A stretch of DNA of 64,000 nt from the NCBI GenBank assembly GCA_024236295.1, contig JACKKT010000002.1, forward strand, positions 124,001 to 188,000, written 5' to 3'. The stretch is from Kordiimonadaceae bacterium. Lineage in GTDB: Bacteria; Pseudomonadota; Alphaproteobacteria; Sphingomonadales; Emcibacteraceae. This document shows positions 45,856 to 55,117 of this stretch, piece by piece (position 1 is the first letter of the stretch; the number at the start of each line of letters is the position of its first letter). Both the position numbers and the translations under genes were made by a program. Under the pieces are notes generated by a model. That model was not told the origin of the DNA, ran no database searches, and saw nothing but the letters and a program-made list of their open reading frames with translations.

Positions 45856-46629
45856 ATGATAAAAAGAATGATACTTCCTTTTATAGCAATTCTATTTTCA
45901 GTTCAGTTTTCCCATGCTGAGGAAAAATGGATCTCATTATTTAACGGAAAAAATCTTGATGGCTGGACACCAAAATTCGTCGGCTATGAAGCGGGTGTAA
46001 ATTACAAAAATACATTTCGTGTAACTGACGGCAATCTTTCTGTGAATTATGATAAATATGATGTTTTTGATAATAATTTTGGCCATCTTTTTTATAAGGA
46101 TAAATTCTCAAATTATATTTTAAAACTTGAATACAGGATGAGAGGAAAACAAGCCAAGGGCGGCCCGACATGGGGTGATCGCAACAATGGCATTATGGTC
46201 CACAGCCAGTCCCCTGAAAGTATGGAAAAAGACCAGTTTTTCCCGCGTTCAATTGAAGTTCAGATTTTAAACGGTAATGACGAGATTGAAACCCCAAATG
46301 GAAATGTATGTACACCTGGCACCCATATCGTCATGAATGGCGAGCTGATCAGACAACATTGCATCAATTCCAACTCTGTAACCAATAAAGGTGAAGACTG
46401 GGTACAGGTCGAAGTGGAAGTGAGAGGCAATAAATTGATACGCCATAAAATCAATGGCATTGTTGTTATGGAATATACCAATCCGCAAATTGATGCCCAT
46501 GACTCCGAAACACCAGTTCACGATTTACCGGACCTTACCCCACTTTCTGACGGTTACATCGCCCTTCAGGCGGAAAGTCAGGGATTTGATTTTAGAAATA
46601 TTATGTTATTAAAACTGGATCAGGATTAA
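45856..46629 (+). CDS. DUF1080 / 3-keto-disaccharide hydrolase-type secreted protein
   Basis: 257 residues from ATG at 45856, where a Sec signal starts (MIKRMILPFIAILFSVQFSH). A longer frame inside lacI was not used. DUF1080 motifs are WISLFNGKNLDGWTPKF, WGDRNNGIMVHSQSPESM, RSIEVQILNG and DGYIALQAESQGFDFRNI. Characterised members cleave 3-keto-glycosides, which fits the GMC dehydrogenases across the divergent promoter. It is probably cotranscribed with lacI and shares TTAA with the eda stop. Confidence 0.85.
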   Translation: MIKRMILPFIAILFSVQFSHAEEKWISLFNGKNLDGWTPKFVGYEAGVNYKNTFRVTDGNLSVNYDKYDVFDNNFGHLFYKDKFSNYILKLEYRMRGKQAKGGPTWGDRNNGIMVHSQSPESMEKDQFFPRSIEVQILNGNDEIETPNGNVCTPGTHIVMNGELIRQHCINSNSVTNKGEDWVQVEVEVRGNKLIRHKINGIVVMEYTNPQIDAHDSETPVHDLPDLTPLSDGYIALQAESQGFDFRNIMLLKLDQD

Positions 46630-47195
46630 GTAGACACCATCCAGGAACCACCAACGCAAAAAACATTTGAAAGCGCCAGATAGTCGCTGACACTTTTCTC
46701 ATTTATCCCGCCTGTCGGACAGAATTTAAGGTTTGGAAGGGGCGATATTAGCGACTTTAGCATCTTAAGTCCCCCTACCGCTTCTGCTGGAAAAAGCTTA
46801 AAATATTCATAGCCCTTGTTATAAAGCTTCATCGCTTCAGAAGGCGTTGCCACACCGGGAAGAAATGGCACTTCACTCTGATCTGCTTCATCAAGCAGCT
46901 CATCCGTATGCCCGGGGCTCACAATAAATTGTGCCCCTGCGGCAATTGCCGCTTCATACTGTCCTCTGTTGATTACAGTACCGGCACCAACAATTACATC
47001 TGGCATTTCCTGGGAAATTTCCATGATCGCCATCAAACCAAATTCTGTTCTCAATGTTATTTCTAAGGTTCTGTACCCTTTTGCAACCAGTTTACGGGCA
47101 AGTGGCAGCGCCTCGTCCATTTCTTTAATGACAATAACCGGAATGATCGTCGTTCCTTTTAATAATCTGCCAAGATCGGCATTCTTATGAGCCAT
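46626..47195 (-). CDS. eda: 2-dehydro-3-deoxy-6-phosphogluconate (KDPG) aldolase, short C-terminus
   Basis: 189 residues. It splits KDPG into pyruvate and glyceraldehyde 3-phosphate. The catalytic Glu (TLEITLRTE), VGAGTVINRGQYEAA, the Schiff-base Lys in FKLFPAE and CPTGGI are intact. The protein ends at GGSWMVST, where most Eda proteins continue for about 20 residues with a last helix. The shortened end coincides with the convergent DUF1080 stop. The catalytic residues are kept, so it is probably active. Confidence 0.9.
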   Translation of the reverse strand: MAHKNADLGRLLKGTTIIPVIVIKEMDEALPLARKLVAKGYRTLEITLRTEFGLMAIMEISQEMPDVIVGAGTVINRGQYEAAIAAGAQFIVSPGHTDELLDEADQSEVPFLPGVATPSEAMKLYNKGYEYFKLFPAEAVGGLKMLKSLISPLPNLKFCPTGGINEKSVSDYLALSNVFCVGGSWMVST

Positions 47196-47210
47196 ATTTT
47201 TTACCTTTAA

Positions 47211-48173
47211 TTATAAAAACATACCGCTAAAGTAACCGGCCGCTCCAAATAGGGCCGGCTGCTCTTCCAATATTAAACTTGTCCTGATTTCCCTGACAAA
47301 TGGCAGATTGTCATTTTCTTCAAATTTTCTTCTAAAATCAGACGTAACAAAAAAGTCCTTTAATTTTGGCAATACTCCACCTGCTAAATAGACCCCACCG
47401 GTCGCATTAAAGGTGCCTGCCATATCGCTGGCAAAGCATCCGAGCATCCCTGAAAAAACTTTAAATGTCTCTATACTGTCGGGGTCATTATCTTCATGTG
47501 CTTGTTTATTAATTAGTTCAGGATCAAGCATGGAATATTGTTTTCCCTTTATTATGCCCAGTGCATAATAAATATGGCTTAAGCCCCGTCCCGAGACCAT
47601 ATCCTCAACCGAAATTCTGTTAAACTCCTTATAAAGAACTGAAGCAATCTCTTTTTCCTGATCACCACTTGGTGAAAACCCAATATGCCCCCCCTCGCTT
47701 GCAACAGCTTTCCATTTATCGCCAACCGATACCAGAGCTCCAACGCCAATTCCAGTACCCGGACCCACAACAATTTTATTGCCTCGTTCTTCTATTGTGC
47801 CGCCTCCAATTTGCATAAGCTGATCATCTTTTAGAAGGGGCAATGAACAGGCTTTGGCACAAAAATCATTAAAAACCTTTACCTCATCCATTTTTAAGAA
47901 AGGTGCCAGTTCCGATTGATTAAACTGCCAGGTTCCATTGGTCATTGAAACCTCATCCTTATTGACTGGTCCAGCAAAGGCAATGGCTGCCCGTCGCGGT
48001 CTTGCCCCTACTAGATTAAGATAATCTGTAACGGCGTCTTCTAAATATAACCAGTTCTCAGTCGCCAGAACTGTCAATTTTTCAAGCCTGATATCTTTGT
48101 TTTCGTTAATGTGAGCAATTGCGAAACGCACATTTGTTCCGCCAATATCAGCAACCAGAAATTCCTCACTCAT
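47211..48173 (-). CDS. glk: Glucokinase
   Basis: 320 residues of the bacterial Glk family (not ROK). ATP site FLVADIGGTNVRFAIAH, IAFAGPVNKDEVSMTNGTWQ, the FNDFCAKA segment with the catalytic Asp, and PGTGIGVGALV are present. It phosphorylates glucose in the cytosol and feeds zwf. It lies 15 bp before eda and 110 bp after pgl, where edd is often found in other alphaproteobacteria. Confidence 0.94.
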   Translation of the reverse strand: MSEEFLVADIGGTNVRFAIAHINENKDIRLEKLTVLATENWLYLEDAVTDYLNLVGARPRRAAIAFAGPVNKDEVSMTNGTWQFNQSELAPFLKMDEVKVFNDFCAKACSLPLLKDDQLMQIGGGTIEERGNKIVVGPGTGIGVGALVSVGDKWKAVASEGGHIGFSPSGDQEKEIASVLYKEFNRISVEDMVSGRGLSHIYYALGIIKGKQYSMLDPELINKQAHEDNDPDSIETFKVFSGMLGCFASDMAGTFNATGGVYLAGGVLPKLKDFFVTSDFRRKFEENDNLPFVREIRTSLILEEQPALFGAAGYFSGMFL

Positions 48174-48283
48174 TATTTTTGTTATCCCGATTAATATAGT
48201 ATACTTTTTAAAGTTAATTTTCAGAATTCAAGTTCATCACTATCATACTGCAAAGTCAATAGCGCTCCCAAATTAGAAGGGAA

Positions 48284-48982
48284 CTAATCTGCAAAATAAA
48301 GACTGATGGGAACACTATCTTGATGCAGTAAAAAACTTACAGGTAAAATAGGGTTTTTTATTTTTCTCGCCCTCTCAAATACTTCCTTTTTTTTTGCACC
48401 AAAAAATAATAAAAAAATATGTTTTGTGTCCAGTATTGCTCTAAGGGTCATGCTGATACGGGGAATTTCCCCAGCTTCCCGGACAATCGCCTGACAAAGT
48501 TTTTTATTACTCAAATCCATCGCTGTTTTTGTATCCTTTAGTCCCGGAAACAATGAAGCTATATGACCGTCCTCGCCCATCCCTAATAAAACCACATCAC
48601 TCGGCAATGGAAATTCATATAATTTTATTTCAGTGGCGTCCTGACCCACTAGCACATCGTCCTCTGCTGACTTAAGGCCAATTAATCGGGCTACTTTAGC
48701 TTCATTTTTAACGAGTGTATCCCTGATAAGCTTTTCGTTACTTTGTGGATGATCTTGATCCACCCACCTTTCGTCTGTAAGACTAAACCATACCTTATCC
48801 CAGTCAAAATTTCGCTTCGATAGTTTTTCATAGAGGGGGCCTGGAGTTGTACCACCGGAAAGCAGCATGGATGCTTTACCTCGCGCCGATATACCCTCAC
48901 GAAGTTTTTCCAGAATATCCAGTTCCAATTGCTGAAATAGTTCTTCACGATCATTAAATATATATGCATTTAATTTTGTCAT
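48284..48982 (-). CDS. pgl: 6-phosphogluconolactonase
   Basis: 232 residues. Hydrolyses 6-phosphogluconolactone. SMLLSGGTTPGPLYEKLS, WFSLTDERWV and the catalytic GMGEDGHIASLFPG are typical of the NagB-like lactonase family. It overlaps zwf by 4 bp, so it is translationally coupled. Confidence 0.95.
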   Translation of the reverse strand: MTKLNAYIFNDREELFQQLELDILEKLREGISARGKASMLLSGGTTPGPLYEKLSKRNFDWDKVWFSLTDERWVDQDHPQSNEKLIRDTLVKNEAKVARLIGLKSAEDDVLVGQDATEIKLYEFPLPSDVVLLGMGEDGHIASLFPGLKDTKTAMDLSNKKLCQAIVREAGEIPRISMTLRAILDTKHIFLLFFGAKKKEVFERARKIKNPILPVSFLLHQDSVPISLYFAD

Positions 48983-50418
48983 TCATCAAATTCCGGACCT
49001 TCGGTTCCCGCCGCATATGTTTTCATTTCCTGCCCCGTTTCTTCCCAGGCATTGCGTATACGGTCAATCCATTTCCAGGAAGCCATTATTTCATCATCAC
49101 GAACAAAATATGTCTGATTGCCTTTTATGACCTCACCGATCAGCCTTTCATAAGCTTCCGGAACCCGTTTAAAATTTTCATCATCAGTTGCTATCTGCAT
49201 GCGGTTTGCATGCGATTTAACAGCGGTATCAGCCCCCATAAGCTGCTTCATTAACATCTGGATTGAAACGGTAAGAGCTGGCTGAATTTCAATCACCATC
49301 TGATTTCCGTCACGCGTATCATATAAATCGTTTGAAGGCGGGTTAAATTTAACCCTGATTTCCGCAAAGCGCCGGGCCATGCGTTTTCCCGTTTTTAAAA
49401 TAAAAGGCACGCCTCGCCAGCGGCCATTATCAATATTGACTTTGAGGGCCACAAAGGTCTCCCCCTTGCCATTGACTTTATCACGAACTGGCTCCAGCTC
49501 CTCAAGATACCCCGGCACTTTAACACCGTCAATTTCACCAGCAATATACTGTGCCCTAACTGTTCTCTCGGCAACATTCCTTATTGTTATCGGCTGAAGC
49601 GCATTGATGACTTCAATCTTGCGGTCGCGGATATCATCCGCTGACAGACTTTTAGGCGTTTCCATTGTTATATAGGTCAATAGCTGCATGAGATGGTTTT
49701 GAACCATATCTCTTAGAGTGCCAATGCGGTCCAAAAACTGTGCCCGGCTTTCAACTCCGACCTGTTCCGACACGGTAATTTCCACATGATCTATATGTTG
49801 ATTATTCCATACTGTTTCAATCAGATGATTACTGAATCTAAGATGAAGTATATTCTGTACCGCTTCTTTGCCCAGATAATGATCTATTCTGTAAATCTGA
49901 CACTCATTGAAACATGATGCCAGTATAGCATTAATTTCTTTGGCACTTTCATAATCCTCACCAAGCGGTTTTTCCACCACCACACGGGAACAGTCAGGAT
50001 TGAGTTCCTTTCTGCCAAGTTGTCTGCAGATCGGTGCAAAAAGCGATGGTGTTACCGATAAATAATAGATGATGTCTCTTTTGCATTTGTTGTCTTTTAA
50101 ATTAATAAAATCAACCAGCTTTTCCCAACCTTGCTGCCCGGAAAGTTCAATATCCATATAAGAAAGGATTGCTTTGAAATTCTGCCAGCATTGTTCATTA
50201 AAATCAACACCGACAAACCGTTCGAGTTTTTCTTTTACCTGTTTTAAAAAAGCATCTCGTTCTAGCGGTGATCGGGAAACACATAATAGGCGGCAATGCT
50301 CCCTTTTTCCGTCCCTGAAAAGATAATAAAGTGACGGAAGTAATTTTCTTAATGCTAGGTCACCCACTCCACCAAATATAACAATATCAAGCATATTTTT
50401 TGCGCTTTTCTGATTCAA
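48979..50418 (-). CDS. zwf: Glucose-6-phosphate 1-dehydrogenase
   Basis: 479 residues from a TTG at 50418; an ATG at 50394 giving MLDIVIFGGVGDLALRK is also possible and has the usual distance to the GxxGDLA loop. The substrate site YRIDHYLGKEAVQN is intact, as is VVEKPLGEDY. It oxidises glucose 6-phosphate with NAD(P). It heads a zwf-pgl-glk-eda unit. A LacI-type palindrome sits just upstream. Confidence 0.94.
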   Translation of the reverse strand: MNQKSAKNMLDIVIFGGVGDLALRKLLPSLYYLFRDGKREHCRLLCVSRSPLERDAFLKQVKEKLERFVGVDFNEQCWQNFKAILSYMDIELSGQQGWEKLVDFINLKDNKCKRDIIYYLSVTPSLFAPICRQLGRKELNPDCSRVVVEKPLGEDYESAKEINAILASCFNECQIYRIDHYLGKEAVQNILHLRFSNHLIETVWNNQHIDHVEITVSEQVGVESRAQFLDRIGTLRDMVQNHLMQLLTYITMETPKSLSADDIRDRKIEVINALQPITIRNVAERTVRAQYIAGEIDGVKVPGYLEELEPVRDKVNGKGETFVALKVNIDNGRWRGVPFILKTGKRMARRFAEIRVKFNPPSNDLYDTRDGNQMVIEIQPALTVSIQMLMKQLMGADTAVKSHANRMQIATDDENFKRVPEAYERLIGEVIKGNQTYFVRDDEIMASWKWIDRIRNAWEETGQEMKTYAAGTEGPEFDE

Positions 50419-50428
50419 TCTTCAAAAA

Positions 50429-50442
50429 TGTAATCGGTTACA
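50429..50442. promoter_or_regulatory. LacI-type operator before zwf
   Basis: TGTAATCGGTTACA differs from the operator at 44774-44787 only in the two central-right bases. It lies 11 bp upstream of the TTG start (35 bp from the ATG) of zwf, a position suited to repression. Confidence 0.7.
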
Positions 50443-50492
50443 CTTACTTATTCAACATCTATTCCGCCTTAGTTCGAAAATTCACATGTCTC

Positions 50493-52052
50493 TTACCACC
50501 AAGTGTAATATATCGCCGCAAGAACCATGAAAATTGCCAGCGCTACTAGATTATACCCTGTTGTCGTATGAAAATCCGCCTTCTCAATTTTATGAACATG
50601 AGCACTCTCTTCCCTGACCAGAAGGGAAGTGCCAACGGCAAGTGCCAGACAAATTAAAAAAATAAAATTCATCCGGTCAAGAAACGGCAAAGCCGGCCAG
50701 AAAATCTTAAAGCCAAGCGATGTCACGAATGAGCCAATTGCCGCGGCAAGAGCCGCTGTTGGTGTCATCCGGCTCCAGAACATACCGAGGAAAAAGATAA
50801 TCACAATTCCTGGGGTAAAGAAGCTTGTAAATTCCTGAATATACTGAAAGGCCTGATCAAAATTACCGAGAAGCGGCTTGGCACAGACCATGGCAATAAT
50901 AAGCGATGAAAAACTGACAATTCGGCCCACTTTTACATAATGATGCTGACTTTTTCCTGGCTTATAATAACTATAGATATCCATCGTAAAAATGGTAGAT
51001 ATACTGTTGGTCATTGAACCGAGTGAAGAGACAATCGCCGCCACCAGTGCAGCAAAAACCAGTCCCATCATCCCGGCCGGCATTAATGTCATAAGCTGGG
51101 GATAGGCCTGATCAGGCGTCTCAAGACCGGGTTTAATTACAACAGCCGCGATGCCGGGAAGCACAACTATAATCGGTGTGATGAGTTTAAGAATGGCAGC
51201 AAAAGCAATCCCTTTTTGCGCTTCCTGAATACTTTTGGCCGCAAGCGCCCGTTGAATGATATATTGGTTAAATCCCCAATAGGCAAAATGCAAAACCCAG
51301 ACCGCACCAATCAATGCCGTGATGCCGGGAAGATCTTTATAATATGGGTTATCTGCTGAAAGGATCATGTCAAACTTTTCTGGCGCCTTTTCTGTTAGGG
51401 TAATAAAACCCGAAATTACCCCGCCCCCATCACTAATCATATTAAGAGTTAGATAGGACAGATAAAGACCACCGATTATCAGAAGCACAACCTGGATAAT
51501 ATCGGTAAAAGCCACCGCCTTTAGCCCACCATATAACGAGTATGCAGCGGCAAAAGCGCCCAGAAAAATGAGACCATATGCAAGATCAACCCCCGCAACA
51601 GTATTAATTGCTAGCGCCCCAAGCCACAAAACGGAAGTTAGATTTACAAATATATATACGCCAATCCAGAAAACGGCGAGCACAAGTCTTACATTATGAT
51701 TATATCGTCTTTCCAAATATTGCGGCATGGTATAGATGCCATATTTTAAAAATATCGGCAGAAAATATTTTCCCACAATCATCAGAATAATAGCCGCAAT
51801 CCATTCATATGACGCGATACCTAGTCCGACGGCGTAACCTGAGCCGGACATACCTATAATTTGCTCTGCTGAAATGTTGGCCGCAATCAGCGATGCACCG
51901 ATCGCCCACCATGTAAGTGTGTTGCCGGCAAGAAAATAATCTTTGGTATCCTTTTCATGTCCCGCTTTTTCACGTGACACCAGACTTGCGATCAGAATTA
52001 ATCCTATCACATAGGCAACAAAAATGCCGATATCGACCCCAGTCAACCTCAT
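50493..52052 (-). CDS. Sodium/sugar symporter (SSS family, SGLT-like)
   Basis: 519 residues with about 14 membrane helices. SGLT-type features include DYFLAGNTLTWWAIGASLIA, ANISAEQIIGMSGSGYAVG, SLYGGLKAVAFTDIIQV and WGFNQYIIQRALAAKS. It probably imports glucose or a related sugar with sodium into the cytosol. It is followed by the zwf operon on the same strand after 74 bp. Confidence 0.9.
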   Translation of the reverse strand: MRLTGVDIGIFVAYVIGLILIASLVSREKAGHEKDTKDYFLAGNTLTWWAIGASLIAANISAEQIIGMSGSGYAVGLGIASYEWIAAIILMIVGKYFLPIFLKYGIYTMPQYLERRYNHNVRLVLAVFWIGVYIFVNLTSVLWLGALAINTVAGVDLAYGLIFLGAFAAAYSLYGGLKAVAFTDIIQVVLLIIGGLYLSYLTLNMISDGGGVISGFITLTEKAPEKFDMILSADNPYYKDLPGITALIGAVWVLHFAYWGFNQYIIQRALAAKSIQEAQKGIAFAAILKLITPIIVVLPGIAAVVIKPGLETPDQAYPQLMTLMPAGMMGLVFAALVAAIVSSLGSMTNSISTIFTMDIYSYYKPGKSQHHYVKVGRIVSFSSLIIAMVCAKPLLGNFDQAFQYIQEFTSFFTPGIVIIFFLGMFWSRMTPTAALAAAIGSFVTSLGFKIFWPALPFLDRMNFIFLICLALAVGTSLLVREESAHVHKIEKADFHTTTGYNLVALAIFMVLAAIYYTWW

Positions 52053-52149
52053 CTCCCATCCCCTTTTTTGTGATATGTTTTTTTATTAATCAGCTTACTC
52101 ATAAAAAAACTGACTTGCCAATAAAAAATTTCACTCTTCAAAAAAGCAT

Positions 52150-52185
52150 AAAAAAGCACCCTGATTTTTTCAATTTCAGGGTGCT
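52150..52185 (-). terminator. Terminator after the PQQ-type sugar dehydrogenase
   Basis: A 10-bp stem AGCACCCTGA (52155-52164) with TCAGGGTGCT (52176-52185). On the minus strand a T-run follows (A-run 52141-52155). It lies 33 bp after the stop at 52218 and separates that gene from the symporter gene. Confidence 0.88.
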
Positions 52186-52217
52186 ATTAGATAAAATACT
52201 TTTAAAGCAAATTCTGC

Positions 52218-53495
52218 TTAATTGCTTGATGGCGGATGGGCCGTTAATTTCAGAATTTTTGGATTTGGCATATCCTGAATGACATATACTGCACCGTCAG
52301 GCCCCTCGCTAACATGACGTAATCTGTGGCCTGGCTCATCAAGAAGTCTTTCCTCGCCGATGATATGATCACCAACCAGAACCAGCCTTGCCATATGCAT
52401 TGATGATAACCCAGTCAGAAGCAGGTTACCTTTCCATTGCGGGAACATATCACCTGTGTAAAAAATCATGGATGACTGCGCCATTGATTCTGGGCTCCAG
52501 TAATAAACTGGCTGAACTGTACCCGGTTTAGTCGTGTAGCCGGTTCCAACAGGTTTTGTTCCGCCCATACGACCATAAGAAACATAGGGCCAGCCATAAT
52601 CACAGCCTGCACAGACGACATCAATTTCATCACCACCATCGCCGCCCATATCACCGGCCCAAATATCACCTGTCTCAGGGTTTTTGGCTAGTCCCATTGT
52701 GTTTCTCAGACCAATTGCATAAGCCATATCATTTACATCGCTATTGCCGACAAACGGATTATCATTTGGCACTGATCCATCCTTGTTAAGTCGCAGGATC
52801 ATACCAAAAGTGCTTTTCAAGTTGGGCTCGCCCATCGGGCTTTTCCTCTGAGTAGAAATAAGAAGTTTCCCACTATCATCAAACATCATACGACTTGGTG
52901 TTGTTTCGATAAGCACTTTAAGGTCAGAAATACTTTTTTCATCAGCAGACAGCTTTGCACTTGCAACACGCCAGATCCCCCATGGATTTGCTGACTGCTC
53001 TTCTCTGGAAAGCTTATTCCATGCCTGCCATTCTTCTGCAAATTTTTTATAGGCAGCATCTGAATTGTCACTTTTAACGCCATCCGGGGCTGCCAGATAA
53101 CTGAAATAAATCATCCGGTTATTTTCAAAATCAGGATCAAGGATTATTTCATTTAACCCGCGCGATCCCCATGCCCGAACTGCCGGCATTCCGGATACAG
53201 GTTTTGACACTTTCCCATCTGGTGTAATGATCCTTATGCGCCCAGGAACCTCGGTAACAATCATTTTTCCGTTTGGCATATGGGCCATCGCCCATGGATG
53301 ATTTAGACCTGTAACAAATTCGTTCACTATGAAAGGAGCACTTTTGGGCGCAAGTGGCGCTCTTGTTTGTCCTGCGAATAGTGGCGGAATAGCCTGTGTT
53401 CCCTCAGATACCTGCTGCGCCGACGTTGACATTGAAGATGTCGTAGCAATAGCCAGACCCGCCAATACGGCACCAATTCCTTTTTTTAATTTCAT
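52218..53495 (-). CDS. PQQ-dependent soluble aldose sugar dehydrogenase-like protein
   Basis: 425 residues from ATG at 53495, with GGGAGAG before it; a longer frame to 53549 adds 18 residues ahead of the signal. A Sec signal (about 1-25) is followed by a six-bladed beta-propeller of the soluble glucose/sorbosone dehydrogenase family: GLNHPWAMAHMPNGKMIVTE, PGRIRII, GSRGLNEIILDPDF and GDMGGDGGDEIDV. It oxidises sugars in the periplasm. No pqq biosynthesis genes are in the window. Confidence 0.85.
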   Translation of the reverse strand: MKLKKGIGAVLAGLAIATTSSMSTSAQQVSEGTQAIPPLFAGQTRAPLAPKSAPFIVNEFVTGLNHPWAMAHMPNGKMIVTEVPGRIRIITPDGKVSKPVSGMPAVRAWGSRGLNEIILDPDFENNRMIYFSYLAAPDGVKSDNSDAAYKKFAEEWQAWNKLSREEQSANPWGIWRVASAKLSADEKSISDLKVLIETTPSRMMFDDSGKLLISTQRKSPMGEPNLKSTFGMILRLNKDGSVPNDNPFVGNSDVNDMAYAIGLRNTMGLAKNPETGDIWAGDMGGDGGDEIDVVCAGCDYGWPYVSYGRMGGTKPVGTGYTTKPGTVQPVYYWSPESMAQSSMIFYTGDMFPQWKGNLLLTGLSSMHMARLVLVGDHIIGEERLLDEPGHRLRHVSEGPDGAVYVIQDMPNPKILKLTAHPPSSN

Positions 53496-53652
53496 TAGTC
53501 TCTCCCATGGGTTTTTTGTGGGCAAAGTATAGAAGAAGAAAATTTTCAAATCAATCCGATTAGCATTGATCTTGCATCGTTCAACAAATTATTTCTAAAT
53601 TGTTATGAATAAGTTATAAATAAGCAGATCATAAAAAAATACGGGATAAATA

Positions 53653-54267
53653 ATGACAATAACATTCCACAAAGGCGACCTAGATAACAAAGTTAAATTT
53701 TCAGGTTCAGTGGCTATAGATACCGAAACCATGGGTCTTAACCCTAATCGTGACAGACTTTGTCTTGTTCAACTTTCTGCTGGGGACGGCAATGCACATA
53801 TCATTCAGATTGCTGATGGGCAGACAGAAGCACCTAATCTGAAAAAAATGCTTGAAGATCCTGAAATTATAAAAATATTCCATTTTGCGCGATTTGATGT
53901 TGCCGTACTTAAAAAATACCTTAATGCAGATGTCGCTCCTATTTACTGTACAAAAATTGCTTCTAAACTTGTACGCACTTATACGGATCGTCATGGACTA
54001 AAAGATTTACTGAATGAACTATTAAACATTGACATCTCCAAAAAGCAGCAAAGCTCAAACTGGGGCAGTGCTGAGCTTAGTCAGGCACAGCTTGAATATG
54101 CTGCAACAGATGTTTATCACCTGCATGACTTAATGCGTATTCTTGACAATATGCTCATTAGTAGTGGGCGAACAAATCTGGCTCAAAAATGTTTCGAATT
54201 TTTACCGACTCGATGTGAACTTGATCTTGCCGGCTGGCAGGACACTGACATTTTCGCTCATAGCTGA
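53653..54267 (+). CDS. Short ribonuclease D-like 3'-5' exonuclease
   Basis: 204 residues, the short alphaproteobacterial form without HRDC domains. The DEDDy exonuclease residues are D23 and E25 (AIDTETMGL), Asp in FHFARFDVAVL, and the Tyr-Asp pair in YAATDVYHLHDL. It is probably a 3'-5' RNA exonuclease. It stands before lptC, as is common in this class. Confidence 0.9.
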   Translation: MTITFHKGDLDNKVKFSGSVAIDTETMGLNPNRDRLCLVQLSAGDGNAHIIQIADGQTEAPNLKKMLEDPEIIKIFHFARFDVAVLKKYLNADVAPIYCTKIASKLVRTYTDRHGLKDLLNELLNIDISKKQQSSNWGSAELSQAQLEYAATDVYHLHDLMRILDNMLISSGRTNLAQKCFEFLPTRCELDLAGWQDTDIFAHS

Positions 54268-54397
54268 AAATTCCATGCAAAAATCGTGCCTTTTAACTTG
54301 AAGCATTCTTTCGAAAGCACTACATTTAAAGTATAGTCATAGGCTATTTCATTATTTTGCCACGTTTGCATTTTAGCAAGGCTATATCTAATGGGTT

Positions 54398-55117
54398 ATG
54401 GAAGCAATATTGGAAATAAATATAGTGAACACACAGCCTGATCATTATTTAGCAACACACGAAAATGTAACGTTCGATGAAAATGAACGTCAGATCAATC
54501 GTGCCGGTCAGCTAAAAAAAATGATCCCGATCTTAACTTTGATCGCATTTCTGTGTCTTGTTCTTTATCCTATTCTGGCCTCTCGTGAAAACAGCTTTAC
54601 ACTGGCCATCGACAAACTGCCGGAACGTGATGAAAAAGCAAAACTGATTAAGCCAAGTTATGTTGATATTGACAGCCATAACAACCCTGTAAATATTTCA
54701 GCAGAATCCGCCACCCGTGAAGAAAATGGTGAAACCAATTATTTCTTTACAAATCTTGATGCTCAAATGTCATTACCTTCTGGCGAAGGTATCGAAATAT
54801 TAGCGCAAAATGGTACGCTGAACACCGGAACCCAGATCATGGACCTCGGCGGGGAAATCACTATTACTTCTGAAACAGGGTTTCAGCTTCGGGCTACTGA
54901 GGCCACTTTTCTGATTGGGGATAAAATTGCCTCTGGCCGAAACGGCGTATCTGGCATTGCCCCATTCGGTCATTTTAATGCTAATAACTTTAAAGCAGAT
55001 ATTCAGGATGAAGTCATTACCTTAAGCGGAAATGTAAAAATTAGTTTTGATCCCAATAAACCTATGAATATTTTTGCATCAAACGAACAAACAAACACAA
55101 AAGGAATTAATAATTGA
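54398..55117 (+). CDS. lptC: LPS export protein LptC
   Basis: 239 residues. A single membrane helix (MIPILTLIAFLCLVLYPIL) lies near residues 47-65, followed by a periplasmic OstA-like beta domain (VDIDSHNNPVNISAESATRE). It carries LPS from the LptBFG transporter to LptA. Its TGA overlaps the TTG start of lptA. Confidence 0.85.
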   Translation: MEAILEINIVNTQPDHYLATHENVTFDENERQINRAGQLKKMIPILTLIAFLCLVLYPILASRENSFTLAIDKLPERDEKAKLIKPSYVDIDSHNNPVNISAESATREENGETNYFFTNLDAQMSLPSGEGIEILAQNGTLNTGTQIMDLGGEITITSETGFQLRATEATFLIGDKIASGRNGVSGIAPFGHFNANNFKADIQDEVITLSGNVKISFDPNKPMNIFASNEQTNTKGINN

